Below, one piece after another: positions 1 through 8,720 of a stretch of DNA of 64,000 bases. How positions within the stretch are numbered: position 1 is the stretch's first letter; the number at the start of each line of letters is the position of its first letter. Made by a program: the position numbers and the translations under genes. Source of the stretch: Natronosalvus hydrolyticus (GTDB lineage: Archaea; Halobacteriota; Halobacteria; Halobacteriales; Natrialbaceae); assembly GCA_025517525.1 (NCBI GenBank), contig JAOPJZ010000011.1, forward strand, positions 1 through 64,000, given 5' to 3'. The notes under the pieces were generated by a model, which did no database searches, was not told the DNA's origin, and was given only the letters and a program-made list of their open reading frames with translations.

Positions 1-452
1 TCGGCTTCACCCTCGGGGTCAAGCCCCGAGGCACTCGCCTTGAACCGCCTGTAGATCTGTTCGACGGTGTCGGGCGGATAGAACCGGTCGGTGTCGTCGT
101 TCCAGACGTCGAAGCCGAGAAACGACGGCATCCGATCCCAGTCGTAGTCGATCCGCTGTCGGTGCATCGCCTCGCCGAAGAAAACGAGCGATTCGCTGTC
201 GTCGACCGCGTCCCGGAGTGCCGACCGCTCGAGGTTCGCTCGAACGTGACGGACGGCGTGTTGGTACGGTTGCGGGACCGCATCTGGGTCGTCGTACCAG
301 CGGTTCCGGTCCCCGAAGCGAAGCAGCCCCGACGAACGAACCTGGAATCGAAACGGTTCCCCGTCGACCTTCTCGAGGAGCCAGAGATGCCCGGATTCGA
401 AGAGCCGATCCGGGGCCTCCGTCGCGTGGGGAAGAGCGGGGTAGTCTTTCAC
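1..452 (-). CDS. RNA ligase family protein (partial, C-terminus outside window)
   Basis: The visible 150 residues begin MKDYPALPHATEAPDRL and carry the nucleotidyltransferase motif I, Lys28 in LLEKVDGEPFRF, where the lysine takes the AMP in ATP-dependent RNA/DNA ligases. A second family block, LVFFGEAMHRQRIDYDW followed by FLGFDVW, matches the core of the PF09414-type RNA ligase fold. The start is GTG at 452, because the same frame has a TGA a few codons upstream and an AGGA sits just before the GTG. The protein would join nicked or broken RNA ends; its in vivo substrate cannot be told. The gene runs off the left edge, so the remaining motifs cannot be checked. Confidence 0.75.
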   Translation of the reverse strand, partial: MKDYPALPHATEAPDRLFESGHLWLLEKVDGEPFRFQVRSSGLLRFGDRNRWYDDPDAVPQPYQHAVRHVRANLERSALRDAVDDSESLVFFGEAMHRQRIDYDWDRMPSFLGFDVWNDDTDRFYPPDTVEQIYRRFKASASGLDPEGEA

Positions 453-700
453 GGCTTCCTGAGCGTAGGCAGTCCAGGGTATTCATAGTGTTTCCTGAAA
501 CTACTGCGATTTTCGAGGGGGAAACGGTACCGCTCGAGTGTCCCAAAGCGCCCAGGAATCGCTATCAATTTGCTCGGTCGGGGGAACAGGCCCCGAGATC
601 ACGTCTCCCGACGAATCCACTGTCGGTGTCGTTCTGTAATGGTGGCTTCCCTTGCGGGTGATTTCGACGGAGCTTTTTCGCCATCCTCAAAAGAACCAGC

Positions 701-1222
701 GTGTCATCCCTCCAGATCCGACCCGCACAGCCGGCTGATGCAGCCCGGGTAGCGAGGCTGTACCGCCAGGCCTATGGGAGCGCAGCCGACCTCGGATTCC
801 CCTCTCGTATGACCGAGATCGACGCCGAAACCGTCGGCGACTGGCTCGAGGCCGACGCACGAACCCTGCTGGCGTTCGAGTCCGACGGGGCCAGGAACGT
901 GAACGAAACGGGTGACTCCAACACGAGCGACGAGTACCGACTTGTCGGCACAGTCCGCCTCCTCGAGGAAAGCGAGGAACCGTATCTCGAACGGCTGGCA
1001 GTTCGACCCGACAGACAGGGCGAAGGAATCGCTTCGACGCTGGTCGACCGAATGGAGCGCTATGCGCGCAATCACGGCTACGACTGTATCCAGTTGACGA
1101 CGTTCGACGACCACCCGTTCTTGCTCGAGTGGTACCGCGAGCGAGGCTACGAACCGATCAAACACCACGACCGCCCCGAGCGATCGTACGATTTCGTGAC
1201 GATGGAAAAGGCACTCGAGTGA
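701..1222 (+). CDS. GNAT family N-acetyltransferase
   Basis: A 173-residue protein starting at GTG. It has the GNAT acetyl-CoA binding segment LAVRPDRQGEGIASTLVDRM (motif A, R/Q-x-x-G-x-A) at about residues 98-117 and a C-terminal region FLLEWYRERGYEPI typical of motif B. It transfers an acetyl group from acetyl-CoA to an unknown amine. An Asn/Asp/Thr-rich loop near residues 65-78 looks like a lineage-specific insertion. It stands alone, divergent from the RNA ligase gene and convergent with nadC, so context gives no substrate. Confidence 0.8.
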   Translation: MSSLQIRPAQPADAARVARLYRQAYGSAADLGFPSRMTEIDAETVGDWLEADARTLLAFESDGARNVNETGDSNTSDEYRLVGTVRLLEESEEPYLERLAVRPDRQGEGIASTLVDRMERYARNHGYDCIQLTTFDDHPFLLEWYRERGYEPIKHHDRPERSYDFVTMEKALE

Positions 1223-1318
1223 GAGGGACGTTTCAGAATCGCTAATGTAGTGTTCTGCGTGGCGTTCGCTATAAACTATTGTTTCACGAGTAGATTTTAA
1301 AACGATAGTGCAGAGCGC

Positions 1319-2149
1319 CTATCCCGTCCGGAACGACAGGTCGAGCGATGGCGCGGAGTGGGTGAGCGACCCCATCGAGATAATGTCGACGCCAGTGGCC
1401 GCGTACTCGGGCACCGTCTCGAGCGTAATACCACCACTAGCTTCGGTCAGGACGCGCTCGGCGACGGCTGGCTCGAGGTCGCACTCGAGGGTGTCGACGG
1501 CCTCGCGAAGCTCCTCCGGAGTGAAGTTATCGAGCAAGATGATGTCGGCCCCGGCGTTAGCGGCCCGGATTGCATCGTCGGTGGATTCGACTTCGACGTC
1601 GAGTTTGGTCGAGAACGAAGCCGTTTCGCGGAAGTGGTCGATAGCGCGCTCGAGGCCCATCTCGGCGATGTGGTTGTCCTTGATCATGACCATATGTGAG
1701 AGGTCGAGACGATGGGTATCGCCGCCGCCGGCGACGACTGCCCGTTTCTCGAGGCCGCGCAATCCGGGCGTCGTTTTGCGTGTCGCCGCGATGGTGACGT
1801 GTTCGGATTCGACTCGAGCGGCGTCGACGACTGCCGCCGTCCGGGTTGCGATACCGGACGCGTGGCCGACGAGGTTGACGGCGACGCGTTCACCCCGAAG
1901 CACGTCCCGTGCCGGCCCCTCGACACGGAGAACGACCTCGCCCGGTTCAATCACGGTTCCCGAAGCGGCCGTCTCGAGCACCGACACACCGAGATACTCG
2001 AAGACGGCACGACCGGCCTTGAGGCCGGCGACGGTACCGCTTTCTTTGGCGACGAGTCGACCGGTGGTTTCCCCCGGCACGTCGTTGGTGACGTCGTGGT
2101 GGCCAACGTCTTCGGCCAGCCAGCGCTCGATCTGTCCGTGAGTGATCAT
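1319..2149 (-). CDS. nadC: Nicotinate-nucleotide diphosphorylase (carboxylating), NadC
   Basis: A 276-residue quinolinate phosphoribosyltransferase that converts quinolinate and PRPP to nicotinate mononucleotide, CO2 and PPi in de novo NAD synthesis. Family blocks seen: ATRKTTPGLRGLEKRAV (substrate-binding Arg/Thr stretch), HRLDLSHMVMIKDNHI, VEVESTDDAIRAANAGAD, ILLDNFTPEEL, and the glycine-rich C-terminal EASGGITLETVPEYAATGVDIISMGSLTHS. ATG at 2149 is chosen because MITHGQIERWLAEDVGHHDVT is the usual N-terminus and a TATA-like GTTTATCA lies about 25-32 nt upstream, which fits a leaderless mRNA. In many relatives nadC follows nadA-nadB; here two plus-strand genes separate them. Confidence 0.95.
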   Translation of the reverse strand: MITHGQIERWLAEDVGHHDVTNDVPGETTGRLVAKESGTVAGLKAGRAVFEYLGVSVLETAASGTVIEPGEVVLRVEGPARDVLRGERVAVNLVGHASGIATRTAAVVDAARVESEHVTIAATRKTTPGLRGLEKRAVVAGGGDTHRLDLSHMVMIKDNHIAEMGLERAIDHFRETASFSTKLDVEVESTDDAIRAANAGADIILLDNFTPEELREAVDTLECDLEPAVAERVLTEASGGITLETVPEYAATGVDIISMGSLTHSAPSLDLSFRTG

Positions 2150-2173
2150 TGGGTAACATGGGTTCGTGTGATG

Positions 2174-2181
2174 TGATAAAC
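2174..2181 (-). promoter_or_regulatory. TATA-like promoter element of nadC
   Basis: Read on the minus strand this is GTTTATCA, 25-32 nt before the nadC ATG. That distance is expected for an archaeal TATA box serving a leaderless transcript. No better element is seen closer. Confidence 0.45.
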
Positions 2182-2246
2182 GGCCTGCTTTTCTCCTTTG
2201 ATGATCGAAAATAGGCCCCTCAGACACTGAGAGAAAGAGTTAGGTC

Positions 2247-2262
2247 ACTCACAATCGTGAGT
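2247..2262. promoter_or_regulatory. Perfect inverted repeat before the mscS start
   Basis: ACTCAC-AATC-GTGAGT is a 6+6 bp palindrome with a 4-nt spacer that ends 5 nt before the ATG of the MscS gene. It may be an operator or an mRNA hairpin over the start region. No regulator is known for it. Confidence 0.3.
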
Positions 2263-2267
2263 AAGTC

Positions 2268-3419
2268 ATGCTTGATGCACTTATCTCCCTGCTGGCGGCT
2301 CTCTTCGAGGAGGTACCGGCCTGGCAGGCGACGCTGCTCCTGATTGGCGTCTCGGTCGGTATCGCAATCCTCCTCGAGGTCGTCGTCTTGCGGTCGTTGT
2401 TGCGTTACACCAGCCGAACGCGGACGGCGTACGATCACATCCTCGTCGGGGAACTCCGGGTCCCGGTCGTCCTCACGGTTGCCCTCGCCGGCGTCTACTT
2501 GCTGACCCAGGTTCCGACGATCAACCAGAACGTGTTGTTGACCAGTGAGCAGTTGGATACGTTCTTTGGACGGCCCTCGTTATCGGTCATCATCGTCGCC
2601 TGGGCGTTCGCCGCCAACCGGGTGGTCAACCGGTTCGTCGAGGAGGTCAAAGACAAAGGTTCGCGGTTCGATTTCGCACCGGTGTTCTCGAACGTCTGGA
2701 CGCTCGTGGTCTTCGTCGGCACTATCGGCGCGTTGCTCTCGGTCTGGGAGTACAGCATCACCCCACTGCTCGGGGCTGCGGGTGTCGCTGGCATCGCCGT
2801 CGGTTTCGCCGCTCGAGACACCGTCGCCAACTTCTTCGGCGGCATCGCGCTGTATTTCGACGACACGTACAAACTGGGCGATTACATAACGCTCGACTCG
2901 GGCGAGGCCGGCACCGTCGTCAAAGTCGGGGTTCGCTCGACGACGCTCATGATGCGCGATGAGGTGTTGATCACGGTGCCGAACGCCGCCCTGAACGCCG
3001 CGAAGGTCATCAACCAGTCGGCGCCACAGCGCCGAAAACGGCTCAAGCTCCCCATCGGCATCGCCTACGGTACCGACATCGACGAGTTCGAAGCGCTCGT
3101 CCTCGAGATCGCCGAAGACGAATCGCTCGTGCTCGACTCGCCCAAACCCCGGATGCGGTTTCGAAACTTCGGCGACTCCGCCCTCGAGTACGAACTCCTG
3201 TGCTGGGTCGGCTCGCCGATTCGAGCGAATAAGACCCGACACAAGCTGAACCGGGCGATCTACAAAACGTTCCTCGAGGCCGGCATCGAGATCCCGTTCC
3301 CACAACGAGACATTCACGTGGTTCCCGCGTCCGAATCGCCCGAGGGCGAGCACTCCGGTGCTCTCGCCAGCGGCGGGGCCGATGCAGTCGAGAAGCCGAT
3401 CACGAACGATCACAGCTGA
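2268..3419 (+). CDS. MscS-family mechanosensitive ion channel
   Basis: A 383-residue membrane protein with N-terminal transmembrane segments at about residues 20-42, 65-85, 105-120 and 145-165. The pore-lining TM3 and upper beta domain follow: AGVAGIAVGFAARDTVANFF, then GGIALYFDDTYKLGDYI, then VPNAALNAAKVINQS. This order is diagnostic for MscS. A soluble alpha/beta domain completes it, and the tail after about residue 355 is acidic and low in complexity. It would release solutes under hypo-osmotic shock. It stands alone between nadC (divergent) and the YhhN-like gene. Confidence 0.92.
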   Translation: MLDALISLLAALFEEVPAWQATLLLIGVSVGIAILLEVVVLRSLLRYTSRTRTAYDHILVGELRVPVVLTVALAGVYLLTQVPTINQNVLLTSEQLDTFFGRPSLSVIIVAWAFAANRVVNRFVEEVKDKGSRFDFAPVFSNVWTLVVFVGTIGALLSVWEYSITPLLGAAGVAGIAVGFAARDTVANFFGGIALYFDDTYKLGDYITLDSGEAGTVVKVGVRSTTLMMRDEVLITVPNAALNAAKVINQSAPQRRKRLKLPIGIAYGTDIDEFEALVLEIAEDESLVLDSPKPRMRFRNFGDSALEYELLCWVGSPIRANKTRHKLNRAIYKTFLEAGIEIPFPQRDIHVVPASESPEGEHSGALASGGADAVEKPITNDHS

Positions 3420-3532
3420 TAGCGATCCTCGGTAATCCTCGAGTGAACCAAAACCCATCACTCGAGTGGCCCCGAACCGGCGACTACACTTAACTACTCG
3501 AGGTGACATGCTCGTAGTTACACGACAGAACC

Positions 3533-4189
3533 ATGACGAGTGACCGTGGCTTGGCGAATAGGAGACGCCACTGGGTGCCGGCTGCCATCGTCCTCACCGC
3601 AGTGTTTTACATCGGGTTCGCGCCGGGTGACCCCCTGTGGCTGTCCCTCGCGTTCAAAGTGCTTCCGATGATGTTGATCATTGGCTACGCGATATCCCTG
3701 CTTCCGGCGGACCGAGACCGCGTACACACGTTCATCGTGATCGGACTCGGCTTCTGTGCCATCGGTGACGTCACCCTCGAGTGGTTTCTGGTCGGTCTCA
3801 CCGCCTTTCTCCTGGGGCACCTCTGGTATCTGGCAGGGTTTCTGACTCGAGCACGTGTCACGAGCGCCCGTGTCGCCAGCGTCGTTCCACTCGCAGCGCT
3901 CGGCGTCGCGATCGCCATCCCACTACTCTCGGCAATCCAGGGAGCCGGCGACACGCACCTGTTACTCCCTGTCGCCGGCTACATCATCGTCATCCTGACG
4001 ATGGCCTGGGCCGCCCTCCTGTCGGGCAACCGATGGGCCATCGTCGGTAGCCTGCTGTTCGTCACCTCTGACGCCATCCTCTCGTGGAATATGTTCGTCG
4101 CGGACGTGACGTTTTCGGGGCTGTTGATCATGGCGACCTACTATAGCGCGCAGTTTTGTATCGCCCGCAGCGTGGCCGATTTCGGGTGA
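3533..4189 (+). CDS. YhhN/TMEM86-type membrane protein (lysoplasmalogenase family)
   Basis: A 218-residue polytopic protein with about eight hydrophobic segments. It carries the family motifs IGDVTLEWFLVGLTAFLLGH-LWYLAGF and a later SDAILSWNMFV with an acidic residue inside a helix. Animal and bacterial members hydrolyse lysoplasmalogen vinyl-ether lipids. Archaea have ether lipids but no known plasmalogens, so the substrate here is open. Its TGA stop (4187-4189) abuts the TGA of nadB on the other strand as TGATCA, so the two convergent genes have no spacer at all. Confidence 0.78.
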   Translation: MTSDRGLANRRRHWVPAAIVLTAVFYIGFAPGDPLWLSLAFKVLPMMLIIGYAISLLPADRDRVHTFIVIGLGFCAIGDVTLEWFLVGLTAFLLGHLWYLAGFLTRARVTSARVASVVPLAALGVAIAIPLLSAIQGAGDTHLLLPVAGYIIVILTMAWAALLSGNRWAIVGSLLFVTSDAILSWNMFVADVTFSGLLIMATYYSAQFCIARSVADFG

Positions 4190-5743
4190 TCAGCGCACCT
4201 GGCCGGCGACCGTGTCACGAGCCCCATCGACGACGTGGTGGCAGCCGCTCGAATCGGGATTTTTGGCCGCCGCTCGAGCGACCAACAGGGCCGTGACACA
4301 GGCGTTCCGGAGTTCGTAAAGGTCTCGAGACGTTCGCGTCCGCCGATAGGCGTCAACCTCGCCTTTGAGACGGCGGAAGACGGCCCCCGCCCGTGCTACT
4401 TCGTCGGGGTCGCGCTCGAGGCCGAGTGCGTCGTCCATAGTTTGTTGCAGTCGGGTGAACTTCTCAGCGGCAAATCCCGGCGGGAGTTCGGGGTCGCTGT
4501 TGCGCAGGTCGGGTGCCTCGATTGGTTTGGGATCGACCTCGAGCGAGGCTGCGTGTTCGCCCGCCCGAAGCCCCCAGACCAGCCCCTCGAGCAGGCTCGT
4601 ACTCGCCAGTCGATTCGCCCCGTGAACGCCCGTCCGGGCACACTCCCCGACGGCGTACAGTCGGTCGAGTGTCGTCCGTCCGTTCTCGTCGACGGCAATT
4701 CCGCCACAGAGGAAGTGTTCGCAGGGAGCGACCGGGATTTCGTCCCCTTCGATGCCTCGCTCGCGGCATTTTTCCGCGAGGTCGGGAAACGCCGTCTCGA
4801 AATCGAGCGGGGAGACGTCGAGAACGACCTCGCCAGTCCGGGCGCGCTCGCGGGCAACGGCTCGAGCGACCACGTCCCGCGGAGCCAGCTCCCCGTCAGG
4901 ATGGACGTCGGGCATGAATCGCTCGCCGTCGGCGTTTCGGAGCACGGCGCCCTCGCCGCGAAGGGCTTCCGAGAGCAAGAACGTGGGTGCTCGGTCGCTC
5001 GTCGATTCGTCACTCGAACGGGCGGTCCCGTCGCCCGCGTACGCCGTCGGATGAAACTGCACGTACTCGAGATCATCGACCTCGGCCCCGGCGAGTCCAG
5101 CCATGGCAATGCCGTCGCCGGTGGCACCCGGCGGATTGGTCGACCGCGTATAAAGCGAGCCGATTCCCCCGGTGGCGAGGACGGTCGTCCCGGCGAACAC
5201 TGGCTGTCCCGTTTCGGATGCGTCAGTCAGCACGCCGTGGACGCGGCCCTCGTGGGTGAGCAACTCGAGGGCGGCCGTATCCTCGCGAATGTCGACGGTC
5301 TCCAGAGTATCGAGATGGGCGAGGAAGGGGCGAAGGATGTGTGTGCCCGTGGCGGCATCGACGTGCAGGATGCGCGAGTCGGAGTGCGCCGCCTCGCGCG
5401 TGTAGTCGAACTCGCCGCCGTCCGTTTCGTCGAATTCTATCTCGAGCGTCTCGAGCAGCACGTCCTCGACGGCCCTATCGGCGTGTTCGACCAGCGTGTC
5501 GATGGCGTCCGGGTCGGCCGTCCCGTCGCTGGCCTCGAGGATATCCGTTTTCAACGTGGCAGGCTCGCCCCGGGTGGTCGAGATGCCGCCCTGAGCCCAG
5601 TCAGTACTCGCATCCTCGGGTCGGGACGCTTTGGTGAGAACGAGAACGTCGGCTTCCTGGCGTGCCGCTGCGAGGGCGGCCGCACAGCCGGCGATGCCGG
5701 TACCAACGACGAGGACATCAGCGGTGTCGGGTGTCCCCACCAT
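4190..5743 (-). CDS. nadB: L-aspartate oxidase, NadB
   Basis: A 517-residue flavoprotein that oxidises L-aspartate to iminoaspartate, the substrate of NadA. It begins with the FAD Rossmann motif DVLVVGTGIAGCAAALAAA, followed by STDWAQGGIS (flavin contact). It also has VLATGGIGSLYTRSTNPPGATGDG, the active-site block EYVQFHPT, ARTGVHGANRLASTSLLEGLVWG, and a helical C-terminal domain as in the succinate dehydrogenase/fumarate reductase flavoprotein family. ATG at 5743 is used: two bases separate it from the nadA stop, so the two are an operon and probably translationally coupled. Confidence 0.95.
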   Translation of the reverse strand: MVGTPDTADVLVVGTGIAGCAAALAAARQEADVLVLTKASRPEDASTDWAQGGISTTRGEPATLKTDILEASDGTADPDAIDTLVEHADRAVEDVLLETLEIEFDETDGGEFDYTREAAHSDSRILHVDAATGTHILRPFLAHLDTLETVDIREDTAALELLTHEGRVHGVLTDASETGQPVFAGTTVLATGGIGSLYTRSTNPPGATGDGIAMAGLAGAEVDDLEYVQFHPTAYAGDGTARSSDESTSDRAPTFLLSEALRGEGAVLRNADGERFMPDVHPDGELAPRDVVARAVARERARTGEVVLDVSPLDFETAFPDLAEKCRERGIEGDEIPVAPCEHFLCGGIAVDENGRTTLDRLYAVGECARTGVHGANRLASTSLLEGLVWGLRAGEHAASLEVDPKPIEAPDLRNSDPELPPGFAAEKFTRLQQTMDDALGLERDPDEVARAGAVFRRLKGEVDAYRRTRTSRDLYELRNACVTALLVARAAAKNPDSSGCHHVVDGARDTVAGQVR

Positions 5744-5745
5744 GG

Positions 5746-6879
5746 TTAGACCTCCAGCATCCGTTCGAGAGCCACCTTCGCCAGTTCCTTCTCTTCGGGA
5801 GCGACCTCGATGACGTTTCGTTCTCGGCCAGCGACGAGTTCCTCGAGCACCCAGGTCAGGTAGTTGGGGTCGATCTGGCGCATGGCGTTGCAGTCCATAC
5901 AGGCGTCGCCACACAGTGGGAGGACCTCGACGTCAGGGTGCCAGCGCTGGAGGTGTCGCGTCAGGTGGATTTCGGTGCCGATTGCCCAGGTATCGCCGGG
6001 ATCGGCTTCCTCGACCGTGCGACAGATGTCGGCCGTCGAGCCGGCTTTGTCGGCCGCTTCGACGACTTCGCGACGGCACTCGGGATGGACGATGACCTTT
6101 GTATCGGGGTTTTCCTCGCGGACCTTCTCGATGTGTTCGACGCGGAAGCGTTCGTGGACCTGGCAGTAGCCATCCCAACAGATAATGTCGGCTTCGGCGA
6201 CCGCTTCGGGGTCCTTGCCCTCGGGGTCCCAGGGGTCCCACGTCGCAACTCGATCTTCCATACCCAGTCGGTGGGCCGTGTTCTCTCCGAGATGTTTGTC
6301 GGGCAGGAAGAGGACTTTGTCGCCGCGGTCGAACGCCCACTCGAACGCACGGTGGGCGTTCGAAGAGGTACAGACGAGGCCGCCCTGGCTCGCACAGAAC
6401 GCCTTCAGGTCGGCATACGAATTCATGTACGTAATCGGAATGATGTCCGAATCAGGGGCTGCCGCCGTGATTTCGGCCCAGGCGGCGTCCACCTGGAGGG
6501 CTTCGGCCATTCCTGCCATCGGACAGGAGGCCTCCATGCTCGGCAAGATCACCGTCTGGTCGTCGTCAGTGATGATATCGGCCGATTCGGCCATGAACGT
6601 CACCCCGCCAAAGATCACGTACTCGGCGTCGCTTTCGGCCGCTTCAACCGAGAGCTGGTAGGAGTCACCGACGAAATCGGCGTGTTCGACGATCTCTCGG
6701 CGCTGATAGTTGTGCCCGAGAATGACCACCTCGTCGCCCAGTTCCTCGAGTGCGGCCTCGATTCGTTGCGTTCGTTCGGCTTCCTCGAGATCGCGATAGC
6801 TCGCGGGGAGCTGCTCGAGCGTGTCGTATTTGAACAGGCTGAGTTCGGTGTCCAGCGCTGTCGTTTCCATTGTTACCAT
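5746..6879 (-). CDS. nadA: Quinolinate synthase, NadA
   Basis: A 377-residue [4Fe-4S] enzyme condensing iminoaspartate with dihydroxyacetone phosphate to quinolinate. Seen: VILGHNYQRREIVEHADFVG near residue 50, three candidate cluster cysteines in ASCPMAG, LVCTSSNA and LCGDACMDCNAM, and EVAPEEKELAKVALERML at the end. It is the first gene of nadA-nadB. The start is ATG 6879 (MVTMETT); ATG 6870 is an alternative. The 280-bp upstream region is AT-rich and has a GTCATAG tandem pair (6898-6911), a possible control site. Confidence 0.95.
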   Translation of the reverse strand: MVTMETTALDTELSLFKYDTLEQLPASYRDLEEAERTQRIEAALEELGDEVVILGHNYQRREIVEHADFVGDSYQLSVEAAESDAEYVIFGGVTFMAESADIITDDDQTVILPSMEASCPMAGMAEALQVDAAWAEITAAAPDSDIIPITYMNSYADLKAFCASQGGLVCTSSNAHRAFEWAFDRGDKVLFLPDKHLGENTAHRLGMEDRVATWDPWDPEGKDPEAVAEADIICWDGYCQVHERFRVEHIEKVREENPDTKVIVHPECRREVVEAADKAGSTADICRTVEEADPGDTWAIGTEIHLTRHLQRWHPDVEVLPLCGDACMDCNAMRQIDPNYLTWVLEELVAGRERNVIEVAPEEKELAKVALERMLEV

Positions 6880-6897
6880 TCACGTCACCTGTGAGTA

Positions 6898-6911
6898 GTC
6901 ATAGGTCATAG
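6898..6911. repeat. Tandem GTCATAG pair upstream of nadA
   Basis: Two adjacent copies of GTCATAG lie 19-32 nt before the nadA ATG, in the promoter-proximal zone. An AT-rich stretch (about 6917-6940) lies just beyond and may hold the TATA element. A repressor or activator site is possible but not shown. Confidence 0.3.
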
Positions 6912-7118
6912 ACCAGTATTGAAAACATTTTTCCTTCAATCCTGATCGATGAACGAGTACTACTTAGAATTTCGCTATTGGAGTTGAAAACGCGTCGAAA
7001 GTGGCTCTTCTCGAGCTATGAGTGACAACGGCACAGATTGTACGATCCTGTAAAGTACAGGGCGAACCCGACAGTGCCTACACCCACAGTGAGCGTGATT
7101 CACCACTGATAGACGGAC

Positions 7119-7163
7119 ACTCGAGTGGTCACACCCAAACAGATCGATACTCGAGTGGTCACA
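7119..7163. repeat. 15-bp direct repeat, 30-bp period
   Basis: ACTCGAGTGGTCACA occurs at 7119-7133 and 7149-7163, each followed by a similar CCCAA-type tail, so the repeat unit is close to 30 bp. The second copy contains the TGA stop of the minus-strand BKACE gene. It may arise from local duplication of the 3' end. Confidence 0.55.
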
Positions 7164-8001
7164 ACCCAAGAGTCGATCGTGCCTGCGCTGGCGTTGCGAC
7201 CGGTCGCTCGAGTTCCTCGGCCAGCCGGACCGTCCGGGCGACCAGCTGGGCGTTACTCTCGGCGAGTTCGCCGCGTCGGTAGTAGACGTTGTCCTCGAGG
7301 CCCACGCGAACGTGGCCGCCCACGAGCAGCCCCATCGTGGTCAACGGCAGCTGATGCGGGCCGAACCCGAGCGTGTTGAACAGCGCCCCCTCGGGCAGGT
7401 TTTCGATTGCGTTGAGGAGGTTTCGCGGGTGCGGCGGCGAGAGCGTCCCGCCCCCGAAGATGAGCGTCGCATAGACCGGCTCCTCGAGGTCCCGACGCTC
7501 GAGCAACCCGGCGACCTCGTTGAGATGGCCGTCGTTGAACACCTCGAGTTCGGGTTTGATACCGCGCTCTGACATTTCGTCGTACAGCTCGTCGACCATT
7601 CCGCGCGGGTTTTCGCTCGTCAGGTGGTCATACCGGTTGAGCGGTCCCATATCGAGCGAGGCCATCTCGGGAGCCGGGTCGGTTTGAAGCGGTTGCCGAC
7701 GGACCGACAGCGGTGCGCCGGTGCCGCCGGTCGAGTGCTGGATAATGACGTCGTCGGTCCGTTCGCGAACCGCGTCCGTCACCGCCTGAAACCGTTCGGT
7801 CGAGAACGCGCGTTCGCCGGTGTCTCGCCGAGCATGGAGGTGGACGACAGCTGCGCCCGCGGCTTCGGCTGCTGCGGCAGCCTCCCCGATTTCCGCGGGC
7901 GTTTCGGGAATCGCCGGGTTGGCCTCCTTCCCGTGGACGCCGCCGGTCAGCGCAGCCGTGATGATCACCGGCTCGCCAGCGAGGTAGTCGTCATACCCCA
8001 T
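7159..8001 (-). CDS. 3-keto-5-aminohexanoate cleavage enzyme family (BKACE, DUF849)
   Basis: A 280-residue TIM-barrel enzyme of the beta-keto acid cleavage family, which uses acetyl-CoA to split beta-keto acids to acetoacetate and a new acyl-CoA. Visible blocks: IITAALTGGVHGKEANPAIP (N-terminal strand and Zn-side motif), AAVVHLHARRDTGE (His-x-His metal ligands), IIQHSTGGTG, LEVFNDGHLNEV, and GGHVRVGLEDNVYYRRGELA near the C-terminus. Substrates vary within the family and are not predictable here. ATG at 8001 is one base after the stop of the small Cys protein upstream, so they are co-transcribed. Confidence 0.9.
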   Translation of the reverse strand: MGYDDYLAGEPVIITAALTGGVHGKEANPAIPETPAEIGEAAAAAEAAGAAVVHLHARRDTGERAFSTERFQAVTDAVRERTDDVIIQHSTGGTGAPLSVRRQPLQTDPAPEMASLDMGPLNRYDHLTSENPRGMVDELYDEMSERGIKPELEVFNDGHLNEVAGLLERRDLEEPVYATLIFGGGTLSPPHPRNLLNAIENLPEGALFNTLGFGPHQLPLTTMGLLVGGHVRVGLEDNVYYRRGELAESNAQLVARTVRLAEELERPVATPAQARSTLGL

Positions 8002-8002
8002 C

Positions 8003-8194
8003 TCAATCGCTCCCGTCTCCGACGTGTTCGCGATAGATTTCACAGTCGCGGCCGTGCTCAAGGGCATATCGTCCCGTACAGATGTCGGCGCGCATCGGCT
8101 GGACGAAGGTCTCGAGGACGGTACAGAAGGGGCGTTCAGTGTCGAACTCGTAGCCGTCACCCGACGAGCGATACTCGAGATACGGACAAGACAT
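8003..8194 (-). CDS. Small four-cysteine protein of unknown function
   Basis: A 63-residue protein beginning MSCPYLEYRS. Four cysteines (positions about 3, 24, 39 and 51) sit in SCPYLEYR, RPFCTV, RADICTG and RDCEIYRE, a spacing that could hold zinc or an iron-sulfur cluster. The block FVQPMRADIC looks conserved rather than random, and codon usage is haloarchaeal. It lies one base upstream of the BKACE gene, so a role linked to that enzyme is possible but unproven. No named family recognised. Confidence 0.7.
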   Translation of the reverse strand: MSCPYLEYRSSGDGYEFDTERPFCTVLETFVQPMRADICTGRYALEHGRDCEIYREHVGDGSD

Positions 8195-8244
8195 ACCGAA
8201 AATGGGCGAGCGACGAGCAAAGGTGTTGGTGTCCGGGTGGCAGT

Positions 8245-8655
8245 TCACCGGTTTCGGAGCCGCTCGAGGACACCCAGTCCGCCTCCGTCATCGCTTCCTC
8301 GTGGCTCTGAGCGAGCGTCCGCGTTCACCTCCTGGCCGGACCGTCCACTCGAGGTTTCCGTTCCGTTCGAGCCTGTCACTTCGCTCGGCCCGCTCGCGTC
8401 ACTCGAGGCTGACGGTTCACTCGAGTCGCCCTTCCGGCGACGGGCCAGTCGGCGTTTGATCCACGCCCGCGGCCCCCCGATGCGCTTGAGCAGGTAGTTC
8501 GGGGCGAACAGCGCGAGCGTCCCGAAGACGAACATCAACGCACCGAAAAGCAGGTCGCCACTCCGAGCAAACTCGACGGCCACGATATACATGGGGCCAG
8601 CCATCGACAGCCCGGCAGCGACCTGCAGCATCCACAGAATCCCGGGGTTTCGCAT
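8245..8655 (-). CDS. Small two-TM membrane protein with acidic/Ser-rich tail
   Basis: A 136-residue protein: two hydrophobic helices (ILWMLQVAAGLSMAGPMYIV at about 5-25 and LLFGALMFVFGTLALFAPNY at about 32-52), then a basic strip GPRAWIKRRLARRRK, then a long Ser/Asp/Glu/Gly-rich tail. The basic strip after TM2 predicts that the tail is cytoplasmic. ATG 8655 (MRNPGILW) is chosen; a GTG one codon upstream is possible. It heads the minus-strand run that continues into the Cys protein and BKACE, 50 bp later. No function assigned. Confidence 0.7.
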   Translation of the reverse strand: MRNPGILWMLQVAAGLSMAGPMYIVAVEFARSGDLLFGALMFVFGTLALFAPNYLLKRIGGPRAWIKRRLARRRKGDSSEPSASSDASGPSEVTGSNGTETSSGRSGQEVNADARSEPRGSDDGGGLGVLERLRNR

Positions 8656-8720
8656 CACACTCCCTACGTGGTCGACGTACTTTACCACCGTGGAACGAAA
8701 CGGGGGACTCGACCGCCGTG

